A stretch of DNA of 64,000 nt from assembly GCA_023614405.1 (NCBI GenBank), contig JAJUPC010000229.1, positions 372,001-436,000 on the forward strand. The letters run 5' to 3'. A model generated the notes under the pieces. The model made no database searches. It worked only from the letters and a program-made list of their open reading frames with translations, and had not been told where the DNA came from. The stretch's first letter is position 1. Each line of letters begins with the position of its first letter. A program made the translations under genes and the position numbers. Positions 13,881-29,850 of the stretch are shown here, in pieces. Source of the stretch: Avena insularis (taxonomy: Eukaryota > Streptophyta > Magnoliopsida > Poales > Poaceae).

Positions 13881-16800
13881 ATGTGGTTAATGAGAAGAAC
13901 ACACATTTCAATGACACTGGTGGATCCATATGTGGTATGTGAAAAGAATAGTCATGAAATGACTCCAGTTGTTGTTAGTAAAAATAACACACATGCAATG
14001 CCACTAGTGGATCCATATGTGGTCTGTGAAGAGAACACACATGCAATGACACTAGTGGATCCATAAGTGGTATGTGAAAAGAACGCACATGCAATGACTC
14101 CAGTTGTTGTTAGTAAAAAGAACACACATGCAATGATCACTCGTGGACCCAAGTGTGGTCTCTGAAGAGAACACACATCCAATGACTCTAGCTGTGGTTT
14201 ATAGAGAACAACACACATTTCAATGACACTGGTGGTTCCATGTGTGATCTCTGAATAAAACACACATTTCAATGATACTGGTGGATCCATATGTGGTATG
14301 TGAAAAGAACACACATGCAGTGACTCTAGTTGTTGTCTGTAAAAAGAACACACATGCAATGACACTGGTGGATCCATGTGTGGTCTCTGAAGAGAACACA
14401 CATTTCAATGACACTAGTGGATCCATATGTGGTATGTGAAAAGAACACACATGCAATGAATCCAGTTGTTGTTAGTAAAAAGAACACACATGCAATGACA
14501 CTGGTGGATCCATGTGTGGTCTCTGAAGAGAACACACATGCAATGACTCTAGTTGTGGTTAATGATAAAAACACACATTTTAATGACACTGGTGGATCCA
14601 TATGTGGTATGTGAAAAGAACACACATGCAATGACTCCGGTTGTTGTTAGTAAAAAGAGCACACATGCAATGACACTGGTGGATCCATGTGTGGTCTCTG
14701 AAGAGTACACACATGCAATGACGCTGGTGGATCCATATGTGGTATGTGAAAAGAACACACATGCAATGACTCTAGTTGTTGTTAGTAAAAAGAACACACA
14801 TGCAATGACACTGGTGGATCTATGTGTGGTGTCTGAAGAGAACACACATGCAATGACTCTAGCTGTGGTTAATCAAAAGAACACAGATTTCAATGACACT
14901 GGTGGATGCATATGTCGTATATGAAAAGAATAGTCATGAAATGACTCTAGTTTTTGTTAGTAAGAAGAACACACATCCAACGACACTGGTGGATCCATGT
15001 GTGGTCTCTGAAGAGAAAACACATGCAATGACACTGGTGGATCCATATGTGGTATGTGATAAGAACACACATGCAATGACTCCAGTTGTTGTTAGTAAAA
15101 AGAACACACATAAAATGACACTGGAGGATCCATATGTGGTCTCTGAAGAGAACACACATGCAATGACACTGGTGGATCCATATGTGGTATGTGAAAAGAA
15201 CACACATGGAATGACTCCATTTGTTGTTAGTAAAAAGAACACAGATGTAATGACACTGGTGGATCCATGTGTGGTCTCTGAAGAGAACACACATGCAATG
15301 ACTCTAGCCGTGGTTAATGAGAAGAACACACATTTCAATGACACTGGTGGATCCATATGTGGTATGTGAAAAGAATAGTCATGAAATGACTCCAGTTGTT
15401 GTTAGTAAAAAGAACACACATGCAATGACACTAGTGGATCCAAGTGTGGTCTCTAAAGAGAACACACATGCAATGACACTGGTGGATCCATATGTGGTAT
15501 GTGAAAAGAAAACACATGCAATGACTCTAGTTGTTGTTAGTAAAAAGAACACACATGCAATGACACTGGTGGATCCAAGTGTGGTCTCTGATGAGAACAC
15601 ACATTTTAATGACACTGGTGGAGCCATATGTGGTATGTGAAAAGAACACACATGCAATCATTCTAGTTGTTGTTAGTAAGAAGAACACACATGCAATGAC
15701 ACTGTTGGATCCATCTGTGGTCTCTGAAGAGGACACACATGCAATGACTCCAGTTATTGCTAGTAAAAAGAACACACATAAAATGACACTGGTGGATCCA
15801 TATGTGGTCTCTGAAGAGAACACACATGCAATGACACTGGTGGATCCATATGTGGTATGTGAAAAGAACAGACATGGAATGACTCCATTTGTTGTTAGTA
15901 GAAAGAACACAGATGTAATGACACTGGTGGATCCATGTGTGGTCTCTGAAGAGAACACACATGCAATGACTCTAGCCGTGGTTAATGAGAAGAACACACA
16001 TTTCAATGACACTGGTGGATCCATATGTGGTATGTGAAAAGAATAGTCATGAAATGACTCCAGTTGTTGTTAGTAAAAAGAACACACATGCAATGACACT
16101 AGTGGATCCAAGTGTGGTCTCTAAAGAGAACACACATGCAATGACACTGGTGGATCCATATGTGGTATGTGAAAATAAGGCACATGCGATGACTCCAGTT
16201 GTTGTTAGTAAAAAGAACACACATGCAATGACACTGGTGGATCCATGTGTGGTCTCTGAAGAGAACACACATGCAATGACTCTAGCTGTGGTTTATAGAG
16301 AAGAACACACATTTCAATGACACTAGTGGTTCCATGTGTGATCTCTAAAGAGAACACACATGCAATGACACTGGTGGATCAATATGTGGTATGTGAAAAG
16401 AACACACATGCAATGACTCTAGTTGTTGTTAGTAAAAAGAACACACATGCAATGACACTAGTGGATCCATGTGTGGTCTCTGATGAGAACACACATTTCA
16501 AGGACACTGGTGGATCCATATGTTGTATGTGAAAAGAACACACATGCAATGACTCCAGTTGTTGTTATTAAAAAGAACACAGATGCAATGACACTGGTAG
16601 ATCCATGTATGGTCTCTGAAGAGAACACACATGCAATGACACTGGTGGATCCATATGTGGTATGTGAAAAGAACACGCATGCAATGACTCCAGTTGTTGT
16701 TAGTAAAAAGAACCCACATGCAATGACACTGGTGAATCCATGTGTGGTTTCTGAAGAGAACACACATGCAATGACTCAAGATGTGGTTAATGAGAAGAAC

Positions 16801-17900
16801 ACACATTTCAATGACACTGGTGGATCCATATGTGGTATGTGAAAAGAATAGTCATGAAATGACTCCAGTTGTTGTTAGTAAAAATAACACACATGCAATG
16901 CCACTAGTGGATCCATATGTGGTCTGTGAAGAGAACACACATGCAATGACACTAGTGGATCCATAAGTGGTATGTGAAAAGAACGCACATGCAATGACTC
17001 CAGTTGTTGTTAGTAAAAAGAACACACATGCAATGATCACTCGTGGACCGATGTGTGGTCTCTGAAGAGAACACACATCCAATGACTCTAGCTATGGTTT
17101 ATAGAGAAGAACACACATTTCAATGACACTGGTGGTTCCATGTGTGATCTCTGAATAAAACACACATTTCAATGATACTGGTGGATCCATATGTGGTATG
17201 TGAAAAGAACACACATGCAGTGACTCTAGTTGTTGTCAGTAAAAAGAACACACATGCAATGACACTGGTGGATCCATGTGTGGTCTCTGAAGAGAACACA
17301 CATTTTAATGACACTAGTGGATCCATATGTGGTATGTGAAAAGAACACACATGCAATGAATCCAGTTGTTGTTAGTAAAAAGTACACACATGCAATGACA
17401 CTGGTGGATCCATGTGTGGTCTCTGAAGAGAACACACATGCAATGACTCTAGTTGTGGTTAATGATAAAAACACACATTTTAATGACACTGGTGGATCCA
17501 TATGTGGTATGTGAAAAGAACACACATGCAATGACTCCGGTTGTTGTTAGTAAAAAGAGCACACATGCAATGACACTGGTGGATCCATGTGTGGTCTCTG
17601 AAGAGTACACACATGCAATGACGCTGGTGGATCCATATGTGGTATGTGAAAAGAACACACATGCAATGACTCTAGTTGTTGTTAGTCAAAAGAACACACA
17701 TGCAATGACACTGGTGGATCCATGTGTGGTGTCTGAAGAGAACACACATGCAATGACTCTAGCTGTGGTTAATCAAAAGAACACAGATTTCAATGACACT
17801 GGTGGATGCATATGTCGTATATGAAAAGAATAGTCATGAAATGACTCTAGTTTTTGTTAGTAAGAAGAACACACATCCAACGACACTGGTGGATCCATGT
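13881..17900 (+). repeat. 2.9-kb tandem duplication inside the array
   Basis: The segment from 13881 to about 15000 recurs from 16781 to about 17900, a constant shift of 2900 bp. Shared rare variants include a mutated ccataagtggtatg A unit, a cactcgtggacc unit, gaataaaacacac, and agtttttgttagtaag. A related copy of part of the same set lies 1427 bp further left (12454 and 12951 against 13881 and 14378). This is one of the largest repeat periods seen in the window. Confidence 0.8.
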
Positions 17901-20900
17901 GTGGTCTCTGAAGAGAACACACATGCAATGACATTGGTGGATCCATATGTGGTATGTGAAAAGAACACACATGCAATGACTCTAGTTGTTGTTAGTAAAA
18001 AGAACACACATGCAATGACACTGGTGGATCCAAGTGTGGTCTCTGATGAGAACACACATTTTAATGACACTGGTGGATCCATATGTGGTATGTGAAAAGA
18101 ACACACATGCAATCACTCTAGTTGTTGTTAGTAAAAAGAACCGACATGCAATGACATTGTTGGATCCATGTGTGGTGTCTGAAGAGAACACACATGCAAC
18201 GACTCTAGCTGTGGTTAATGAGAAGAACATACATTTCAATGACACTGGTGGATCCATATGTGGTATGTGAAAAGAATAGTCATGAAATGACTCCAGTTGT
18301 TGTTAGTAAAAAGAACACACATACAATGACACTAGTGGATCCATGTGTGGTCTCTGAGGAGAACACACATGCCATGACACTGGTCCATCTATATGTGGTA
18401 TGTGAAAAGAACGCAGATGCAATGACTCCAGTTGTTGTTAGTACGAAGAACACACATGCAATGACACTGGTGGATCCATGTGTGGTCTCTGAAGAGAACA
18501 CACATGCAATGACTCTAGCTGTGGTTTATAGAGAAGAACACACATTTCAATGACACTGGTGGTTCCATGTGTGATCTCTGAAGAGAACACACATGCAATG
18601 ACACTGGTGGATCCATATGTGGTATGTGAAAAGAACACACATGCAATGACTCCAGTTGTTGTTAGTAAAAAGAACACACATGTAATGACACTGGTGGATC
18701 CATGTGTGGTCTCTGAAGAGAACACACATTTCAATGATACTGGTGGATCCATATGTGGTATGGGAAAAGAACACACATGCAATGACTCTAGTTGTTGTTA
18801 GTAAAAAGAACACACATGGAATGACACTGGTGGATCCATGTGTGGTCTCTAAGGAGAACACACATTTCAATGACACTGGTGGATCCATATGTGGTATGTG
18901 AAAAGAACACACATGCAATGACTCCAGTTGTTGTTAGTAAAAAGGACACACATGCAATGACACTGGTGGATCGATATGTGGTGTCTGAAGAACACACATG
19001 CAATGACTCTAGTTGTGGTTAATGATAAGAACACACATTTCAATGACACTGGTGGATCCATATGTGGTATGTGAAAAGAACACACATGCAATGACTCTGG
19101 TTGTTGTTAGTAAAAAGAGCACACATGCAATGACACTGGTGGATCCATGTGTGGTCTCTGAAGAGAAGACACATGCAATGACGCTGGTGGATCCATATGT
19201 GGTATTTGAAAAGAACACACATGCAATGACTCCAGTTGTTGTTAGTAAAAAGAACACACATGCAATGACACTGGTGGATCCATGTGTGGTCTCTGATGAG
19301 AACACACATGCAATGACACTGGTGGATCCGTATGTGGTATGTGAATAGAACACACATGCAATGACTCTAGTTGTTGTTATCAAAAAGAACACACATGCAA
19401 TGACACTGGTGGATCCATGTGTGGTCTCTGAAGATAACACACATGCAATGACTCTAGGTGTGGTTAATGATAAGAACACACATTTCAATGACACTGGTGG
19501 ATCCATATGTGGTATGTGAAAAGAACACACATGCAATGACTCTGTTTGTTGTTAGTAAAAAGAGCACACATGCAATGACACTGGTGGATCCATGTGTGGT
19601 CTCTGAAGAGAACACACATGCAATGACGCTGGTGGATCCATATGTGGTATGTGAAAAGAACACACATGGAATGACTCCAGTTGTTGTTAGTAAAAAGAAC
19701 ACACATGTAGTGACACTGGTGGATCCATGTGTGGTCTTTGAAGAGAACACACATGCAATGACTCTAGCTTTGGTTAATGAGAAGAACACACATTTCAATG
19801 ACACTGGTGGATCCATGTGTGGTCTCTAAAGAGAACACACATGCAATGACACTGGTGGATCCATATGTGGTATCTGAAAAGAACACACATGCAATGACTC
19901 TCGTTGTTGTTACTCACAAGGACACACATGCAATGACACTGGTGGATCCACGTGTGGTCTCTAATGAGAACACACATTTCAATGACACTGGTGGATCCAT
20001 ATGTGGTATGTGAAAAGAACACACATGCAATGACTCCAGTTGTTGTTATTAAAAAGAACACACATGCAATGACACTGGGAGATCCATGTGTGGTCTCTGA
20101 AGAGAACACACATGCAATGACACTGGTGGATCCATATCTGGTATGTGAAAAGAACACACATGCAATGACTCTAGTTGTTGTTAGTAAAAAGAACACACAT
20201 GTAATGACACTGGTGGATCCATGTGTGGTCTTTGAAGAGAACACACATTTCAATGATACTGGTGGATCCATAAGTGGTATGTGAAAAGAACACACATGCA
20301 ATGACTCTAGTTGTTGTTAGTAAAAAGAACACACATGCAATGACACTGGTGGATCCATGTGTGGTCTCTAAAGAGAACACACATTTCAATGACACTGGTG
20401 GATCCATATGTGGTATGTGAAAAGAACACACATGCAATGACTCCAGTTGTTGTTAGTAAAAAGAACACACATGCAATGACACTGGTGGGTCCAAGTGTGG
20501 TCTCTGATGAGAACACACATGCAATGACACTGGTGGATCCATATCTGGTATGTGAAAAGAACACACATGCAATGAATTCAGTTGTTGTTAGTAAAAAGAA
20601 CACACATGTAATGACACTGGTGGATCCATGTGTGGTCTCTGAAGAGAACACACATTTCAATGATACTGGTGGATCCATATGTGGTATGTGAAAAGAACAC
20701 ACATGCAATGAATCTAGTTGTTGTTAGTAAAAAGAACACACATGCAATGACACTGGTGGATCCATGTGTGGTCTCTAATGAGAACACACATTTCCATGAC
20801 ACTGGTGGATCCATATGTGGTATGTGAAAAGAACACACATGCAATGACTCCAGTTGTTGTTATTAAAAAGAACACACATGCAATGACACTGGGAGATCCA

Positions 20901-23900
20901 TGTGTGGTCTCTGAAGAGAACACAAATGCAATGACACTGGTGGATCCATATGTGGTATGTGAAAAGAACACACATGCAATGATTCCAGTTGTTGTTAGTA
21001 AAAAGAACACACATGAAATGACACTGGTGGATCCATGTGTGGTTTCTAAAGAGAACACACATGCAATGACTCAAGCTGTGGCTAATGAGAAGAACACACA
21101 TTTCAATGACACTGGTGGATCCATATGTGGTATGTGAAAAGAATAGTCATGAAATGACTCTAGTTGTTGTTAGTAAAAAGAACACACATGCAATGACACT
21201 TGTGGATCCATGTGTGGTCTCTAAAGAGAACACACATGCAATGACACTCGTGGATCCATATGTGGTATGTGAAAAGAACGCACATGCAATGACTCCAGTT
21301 GTTGTTAGTAAGAAGAACACACATGCAATGACACTGTTGGATCCATGTGTGGTCTCTGAAGAGGACACACATGCAATGACTCTAGCTGTGGTTTATAGAG
21401 AAGAACACACAGTTCAATGACAATGGTGGATCCATGTGTGGTGTCTCAAGAGAACACACATGCAATGACACTGGTGGATCCATATCTGGTATGTGAAAAG
21501 AACACACATGCAATGACTCTAGTTGTTGTTAGTAAAAAGAACACACATGTAATGACACTGGTGGATCCATGTGTGGTCTTTGAAGAGAACACACATTTCA
21601 ATGATACTGGTGGATCCATATGTGGTATGTGAAAAGAACACACATGCAATGACTCTAGTTGTTGTTAGTAAAAAGAACACACATGCAATGACACTGGTGG
21701 ATCCATGTGTGGTCTCTAAAGAGAACACACATTTCAATGACACTGGTGGATCCATATGTGGTATGTGAAAAGAACACACATGCAATGACTCCAGTTGTTG
21801 TTAGTAAAAAGAACACACATGCAATGACACTGGTGGGTCCAAGTGTGGTCTCTGATGAGAACACACATGCAATGACACTGGTGGATCCATATCTGGTATG
21901 TGAAAAGAACACACATGCAATGACTCCAGTTGTTGTTAGTAAAAAGAACACACATGTAATGACACTGGTGGATCCATGTGTGGTCTCTGAAGAGAACACA
22001 CATTTCAATGATACTGGTGGATCCATATGTGGTATGTGAAAAGAACACACATGCAATGAATCTAGTTGTTGTTAGTAAAAAGAACACACATGCAATGACA
22101 CTGGTGGATCCATGTGTGGTCTCTGAAGAGAACACACATTTCCATGACACTGGTGGATCCATATGTGGTATGTGAAAAGAACACACATGCAATGACTCCA
22201 TTTGTTGTTAGTAAAAAGGACACACATGCAATGACACTGATGGATCGATGTGTGGTGTCTGAAGAACACACATGCAATGACTCTAGTTGTGGTTAATGAT
22301 AAGAACACACATTTCAATGACACTGGTGGATCCATATGTGGTATGTGAAAAGAACACACATGCAATGACTCTGGTTGTTGTTAGTAAAAAGAGCACACAT
22401 GCAATGACACTGGTGGATCCATGTGTGGTCTCTGAAGAGAACACACATGCAATGACGCTGGTGGATCCATATGTGGTATTTGAAAAGAACACACATGCAA
22501 TGACTCCAGTTGTTGTTAGTAAAAAGAACACAGATGCAACGGCAATGGTGGATCCATGTGTGGTCTCTGATGAGAACACACATGCAATGACACTGGTGGA
22601 TCCATATGTGGTATGTGAAAAGAACACAGATGCAATGACTCCAGTTGTTGTTAGTAAAAAGAACACACATGTAATGACACTGGTGGATCCATGTGTGGTC
22701 TCTGAAGAGAACACACATGCAATGACTCTAGGTGTGGTTAATGATAAGAACACACATTTCAATGACACTGGTGGATCCATATGTGGTATGTGAAAAGAAC
22801 ACACATGCAATGACTCTGGTTGTTGTTAGTAAAAGAGCACACATGCAATGACACTGGTGGATCCATGTGTGGTCTCTGAAGAGAACACACATGCAATGAC
22901 ACTTGTGGATCCATATGTAGTATGTGAAAAGAACACACATGGAATGACTCCAGTTGTTGTTAGTAAAAAGAACACACATGTAGTGACACTGGTGGATCCA
23001 TGTGTGGTCTTTGAAGAGAACACACATGCAATGACTCTAGCTGTGGTTAATGAGAAGAACACACATTTCAATGACACGGGTGGATCCATGTGTGGTCTCT
23101 AAAGAGAACACACATGCAATGACACTGGTGGATCCATATGTGGTATCTGAAAAGAACACACATGCAATGACTCTCGTTGTTGTTACTCACAAGGACACAC
23201 ATGCAATGACACTGGTGGATCCACGTGTGGTCTCTAATGAGAACACACATTTCAATCACACTGGTGGATCCATATGTGGTATGTGAAAAGAACACACATG
23301 CAATGACTCCAGTTGTTGTTATTAAAAAGAACACACATGCAATGATACTGGTAGATCCATGTGTGGTCTCTAAAGAGAACACAAATGCAATTACACTGGT
23401 GGATCCATATGTGGTATGTGAAAAGAACACACATGCAATGATTCCAGTTGTTGTTAGTAAAAAGAACACACATGCAATGACACTGGTGGATCCATGTGTG
23501 GTTTCTAAAGAGAACACACATGCAATGACTCAAGCTGTGGTCAATGAGAAGAACACACATTTCAATGACACTGGTGGATCCATATGTGGTATGTGAAAAG
23601 AATAGTCATGAAATGACTCCAGTTGTTGTTAGTAAAAAGAACACACATGCAATGACACTAGTGGATCCATGTGTGGTCTCTAAAGAGAACACACATGCAA
23701 TGACACTCGTGGATCCATATGTGGTATGTGAAAAGAACGTACATGCAATGACTCCAGTTGTTGTTAGTAAGAAGAACACACATGCAATGACACTGGTGGA
23801 TCCATGTGTGGTCTCTGAAGAGGACACAAACGCAATGACTCTAGCTGTGGTTTATAGATAAGAACACACATTTCAATGACACTGGTGGTTCCAGTTGTGA

Positions 23901-26900
23901 TCTCTGAAGAGAACACACATGCAATGACACTGGTGGATCCATATCTAGTATGTGAAAATAACACACATGCAATGACTCCAGTTGTTGTTAGTAAAAAGAA
24001 CACACATGTAATGACACTGGTGGATCCATGTGTGGTCTCTGAAGAGAACACACATTTAAATGATACTGGTGGATCCATATGTGGTATGTGAAAAGAACAC
24101 ACATGCAATGAATCTAGTTGTTGTTAGTAAAAAGAACACACATGCAATGACACTGGTGGATCCATGTGTGGTCTCTGAAGAGAACGCACATTTCAATGAC
24201 ACTGGTGGATCCATATGTGGTATGTGAAAAGAACACACATGCAATGACTCCAGTTGTTGTTAGTAAAAAGGACACACATGCAATGACACTGATGGATCGG
24301 TGTGTGGTGTCTGAAGAACACACATGCAATGACTCTAGTTGTGGTTAATGATAAGAACACACATTTAAATGACACTGGTGGATCCATATGTGGTATGTGA
24401 AAAGAACACACATGCAATGACTCTGGTTGTTGTTAGTAAAAAGAGCACACATGCAATGACAGTGGTGGATCCATGTGTGGTCTCTAAAGAGAACACACAT
24501 GCAATGACGCTGGTGGATCCGTATGTGGTATTTGAAAAGAACACACATGCAATGACTCCAGATGTTGTTAGTAAAGAGAACACACATGCAATGACACTTG
24601 TGGATCCATGTGTGGTCTCTGGAGAGAACACACATTCAATGACACTGATGGATCGATGTGTGGTGTCTGAAGAACACACATGCAATGACTCTAGTTGTGG
24701 TTAATGATAAGAACACACATTTCAATGACACTGGTGGATCCATATGTGGTATGCTAAAAGAACACACATGCAATGACTCTGGTTGTTGTTAGTAAAAAGA
24801 GCACACATGCAATGACAGTGGTGGATCCATGTGTGGTCTCTAAAGAGAACACACATGCAATGACTCTGGTGGATCCGTATGTGGTATGTGAAAAGAACAC
24901 ACATGCAATGACACTCGTGGATCCATATGTGGTATGTGAAAAGAACGTACATGCAATGACTCCAGTTGTTGTTAGTAAGAAGAACACACATACAATGACA
25001 CTGGTGGATCCATGTGTGGTCTCTGAAGAGGACACACATGCAATGACTCTAGCTGTGGTTTATAGAGAAGAACACACATTTCAATGACACTGGTGGTTCC
25101 ATGTGTGATCTCTGAAGAGAACACACATGCAATGACACTGGTGGATCCATATCTGGTATGTGAAAAGAACACACATGCAATGACTCCAGTTGTTGTTAGT
25201 AAAAAGAACACACATGTAATGACACTGGTGGATCCATGTGTGGTCTCTGAAGAGAACACACATTTCAATGATACTGGTGGATCCATATGTGGTATGTGAA
25301 AAGAACACACATGCAATGAATCTAGTTGTTGTTAGTAAAAAGAACACACATGCAATGACACTGGTGGATCCATGTGTGGTCTCTGAAGAGAACACACATT
25401 TCAATGACACTGGTGGATCCATATGTGGTATGTGAAAAGAACACACATGCAATGACTCCAGTTGTTGTTAGTAAAAAGGACACACATGCAATGACACTGA
25501 TGGATCGATGTGTGGTGTCTGAAGAACACACATGCAATGACTCTAGTTGTGGTTAATGATAAGAACACACATTTCAATGACACTGGTGGATCCATATGTG
25601 GTATGTGAAAATAACACACATGCAATGACTCTGGTTGTTGTTAGTGAAAATAGCACACATGCAATGACAGTGGTGGATCCATACGTGGTCTCTAAAGAGA
25701 ACACACATGCAATGACGCTGGTGGATCCGTATGTGGTATTTGAAAAGAACACACATGCAATGACTCCAGTTGTTGTTAGTAAAGAGAACACACATGCAAT
25801 GACACTGGTGGATCCATGTGTGGTCTCTGAAGAGAACACACATGCAATGACACTGATGGATCGATGTGTGGTGTTTGAAGAACACACATGCAATGACTCT
25901 AGTTGTGGTTAATGATAAGAACACACATTTCAATGACACTGGTGGATCCATATGTGGTATGTGAAAAGAACACACATGCAATGACTCTGGTTGTTGTTAG
26001 TAAAAAGAGCACACATGCAATGACAGTGGTGGATCCATGTGTGGTCTCTAAAGAGAACACACATGCAATGACGCTGGTGGATCCGGGTGTCGTATTTTAA
26101 AAGAACACACATGCAATGACTCCAGTTGTTGTTAGTAAAGAGAACACACATGCAATGACACTGGTGGATCCATGTGTGGTCCCTGAAGAGAACACACATG
26201 CAATGACACTGGTGGATCCATATGTGGTATGTGAAAAGAACACACATGCAATGACTCTAGTTGTTGTTAGTAAAAAGAACACACATGCAATGACACTGGT
26301 GGATCCATGTGTGGTCTCTGAAGAGAACACACATGCAATGACTCTAGGTGTGGTTAATGATAAGAACACACATTTCAATGACACTGGTGGATCCATATGT
26401 GGTATGTGAAAAGAACACACATGCAATGACTCTGGTTGTTGTTAGTAAAAAGAGCACACATGCAATGACACTGGTGGATCCATGTGTGGTCTCTGAAGAG
26501 AACACACATGCAATGACGCTGGTGGTTCCATATGTGGTATGTGAAAAGAACACACATGGAATGACTCCAGTTGTTGTTAGTAAAAAGAACACACATGTAG
26601 TGACACTGGTGGATCCATGTGTGGTCTTTGAAGAGAACACACATGCAATGACTCTAGCTGTGGTTAATGAGAAGAACACACATTTCAATGACACTGGTGG
26701 ATCCATGTGTTTTCTCTAAAGAGAACACACATGCAATGACACTTGTGGATCCATATGTGGTATCTGAAAAGAACACACATGCAATGACTCTCTTTGTTGT
26801 TACTCACAAGGACACACATGCAATGACACTGGTAGATCCATGTGTGGTCTCTGAAGAGAACACACATGCAATGACACCGGTGGATCCATATGTGGTATGT

Positions 26901-27024
26901 GAAAAGAACACACATGCAATGATTCCAGTTGTTGTTAGTAAAAAGAACACACATGCAATGACACTGGTGGATCCATGTGTGGTTTCTGAAGAGAACACAT
27001 ATGCAATGACTCAAGCTGTGGTTA

Positions 27025-29850
27025 ATGAGAAGAACACACATTTCAATGACACTGGTGGATCCATATGTGGTATGTGAAAAGAATAGTCATGAAATGACTC
27101 CAGTTGTTGTTAGTAAAAAGAACACACATGCAATGACACTAGTGGATCCATGTGTGGTCTCTAAAGAGAACACACATGCAATGACACTCGTGGATCCAAA
27201 TGTGGTATGTGAAAAGAACGAACATGCAATGACTCCCGTTGTTGTTAGTAAGAAGAACACACATGCAATGACACTGGTGGATCCATGTGTGGTCTCTGAA
27301 GAGGACACACATGCAATGACTCTAGCTGTGGTTTATAGAGAAGAACACACATTTCAATGACACTGGTGGTTCCATGTGTGATCTCTGAAGAGAACACACA
27401 TGCAATGACACTGGTGGATCCATATCTGGTATGTGAAAAGAACACACATGCAATGACTCCAGTTGTTGTTAGTAAAAAGAACACACATGTAATGACACTG
27501 GTGGATCCATGTGTGGTCTCTGAAGAGAACACACATTTCAATGATACTGGTGGATCGATATGTGGTATGTGAAAAGAACACACATGCAATGAATCTAGTT
27601 GTTGTTCGTAAAAAAGAACACACATGCAATGACACTGGTGGATCCATGTGTGGTCTCTGAAGAGAACACACATTTCAATGACACTGGTGGATCCATAGGT
27701 GGTATGTGAAAAGAACACACATGCAATGACTCCAGTTGTTGTTAGTAAAAAGGACACACATGCAATGACACTGATGGATCGATGTGTGGTGTCTGAAGAA
27801 CACACATGCAATGACTCTAGTTGTGGTTAATGATAAGAACACACATTTAAATGACACTGGTGGATCCATATGTGGTATGTGAAAAGAACACACATGCAAT
27901 GACTCTGGTTGTTGTTAGTAAAAAGAGCACACATGCAATGACAGTGGTGGATCCATGTGTGGTCTCTAAAGAGAACACACATGCAATGACGCTGGTGGAT
28001 CCGTATGTGGTATTTGAAAAGAACACACATGCAATGACTCCAGTTGTTGTTAGTAACGAGAACACACATGCAATGACACTTGTGGATCCATGTGTGGTCT
28101 CTGGATAGAACACACATGCAATGAAACTGGTGGATCCATATGTGGTATGTGAAAAGAACACACATGCAATGACTCCAGTTGTTGTTAGTAAAAAGAACAC
28201 ACATGCAATGACACTGGTGGATCCATGTGTGGTCTCTGAAGAGAACACACATGCAATGAATCTAGGTGTGGTTAATGATAAGAACACACATTTCAATGAA
28301 ACTGGTGGATCCATATGTGGTATGTGAAAAGAACACACATGCAATGACTCTGGTTGTTGTTAGCAAAAAGAGCACACATGCAATGACATTGGTGGATCCA
28401 TCTGTGGTCTCTGAAGAGAACACACATGCAATGACACTTGTGGATCCATATGTAGTATGCGAAAAGAACACACATGGAATGACTCCAGTTATTGTTAGTA
28501 AAAAGAACACACATGTAATGACACTTGTGGATCCATGTGTGGTCTTTGAAGAGAACACACATGCAATGACTCTATCTGTGGTTAATGAGAAGAACACACA
28601 TTTCAATGACACGGGTGGATCCATGTGTGTATTCTAAAGAGAACACACATGCAATGACACTGGTGGATCCATATGTGGTATGTGAAAAGAACACACATGC
28701 AATGACTCTCGTTGTTGTTACTAACAAGGACACACATGCAATGACACTGGTGGATCCATGTGTGGTCTCTGATGAGAACACACATTTCAATGACACTGGT
28801 GGATCCATATGTGGTATGTGAAAAGAACAAACATGCAATGACTCCAGTTGTTGTTATTAAAAAGAACACACATGCAATGACACTGGTAGATCCATGTGTG
28901 GTCTCTGAAGAGAACACGCATGCAATGACACCGGTGGATCCATATGTGGTATGTGAAAAGAACACACATGCAATGATTCCAGTTGTTGTTAGTAAAAAGA
29001 ACACACATGCAATGACACTGGTGGATCCATGTGTGGTTTCTGAAGAGAACACATATGCAATGACTCAAGCTGTGGTTAATGAGAAGAACACACATTTCAA
29101 TGACACTGGTGGATCCATATGTGGTATGTGAAAAGAATAGTCATGAAATGACTCCAGTTGTTGTTAGTAAAAAGAACACACATGCAATGACACTAGTGGA
29201 TCCATGTGTGGTCTCTAAAGAAAACACACATGCAATGACACTCGTGGATCCAAATGTGGTATGTGAAAAGAACGAACATGCAATGACTCCCGTTGTTGTT
29301 AGTAAGAAGAACACACATGCAATGACACTGGTGGATCCATGCGTGTTCTTTGAAGAGGACACACATGCAATGACTCTAGCTGTGGTTTATAGAGAAGAAC
29401 ACACATTTCAATGACACTGGTGGTTCCATGTGTGATCTCTGAAGAGAACACACATGCAATGACACTCGTGGATCCATATCTGGTATGTGAAAAGAACACA
29501 CATGCAAGGACTCCAGTTGTTGTTAGTAAAAAGAACACACATGTAATGACACTGGTGGATCCATGTGTGGTCTCTGAAGAGAACACACATTTGAATGATA
29601 CTGGTGGATCCATATGTGGTATGTGAAAAGAACACACACGCAATGAATCTAGTTGTTGTTTGTAAAAAGAACACACATGCAATGACACTGGTAGATCCAT
29701 GTGTGGTCTCTGAAGAGAACACACATTTCAATGACACTGGTGGATCCATATGTGGTATGTGAAAAGAACACACATGCAATGACTCCAGTTCTTGTTAGTA
29801 AAAAGGACACACATGCAATGACACTGATGGATCGATGTGTGGTGTCTGAA
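27025..29850 (+). repeat. 2054-bp tandem duplication inside the array
   Basis: The segment from about 27025 to 27800 recurs from about 29079 to 29850. Both copies carry the rare units with ggatccaaatgtgg, gaacgaacatgc and actcccgttg, followed by the 40-bp tttatagagaag variant. A looser copy of the same succession lies about 2273 bp to the left, near 25084. The two copies also show small private differences (gcgtgttctttg appears only in the second). Confidence 0.75.
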
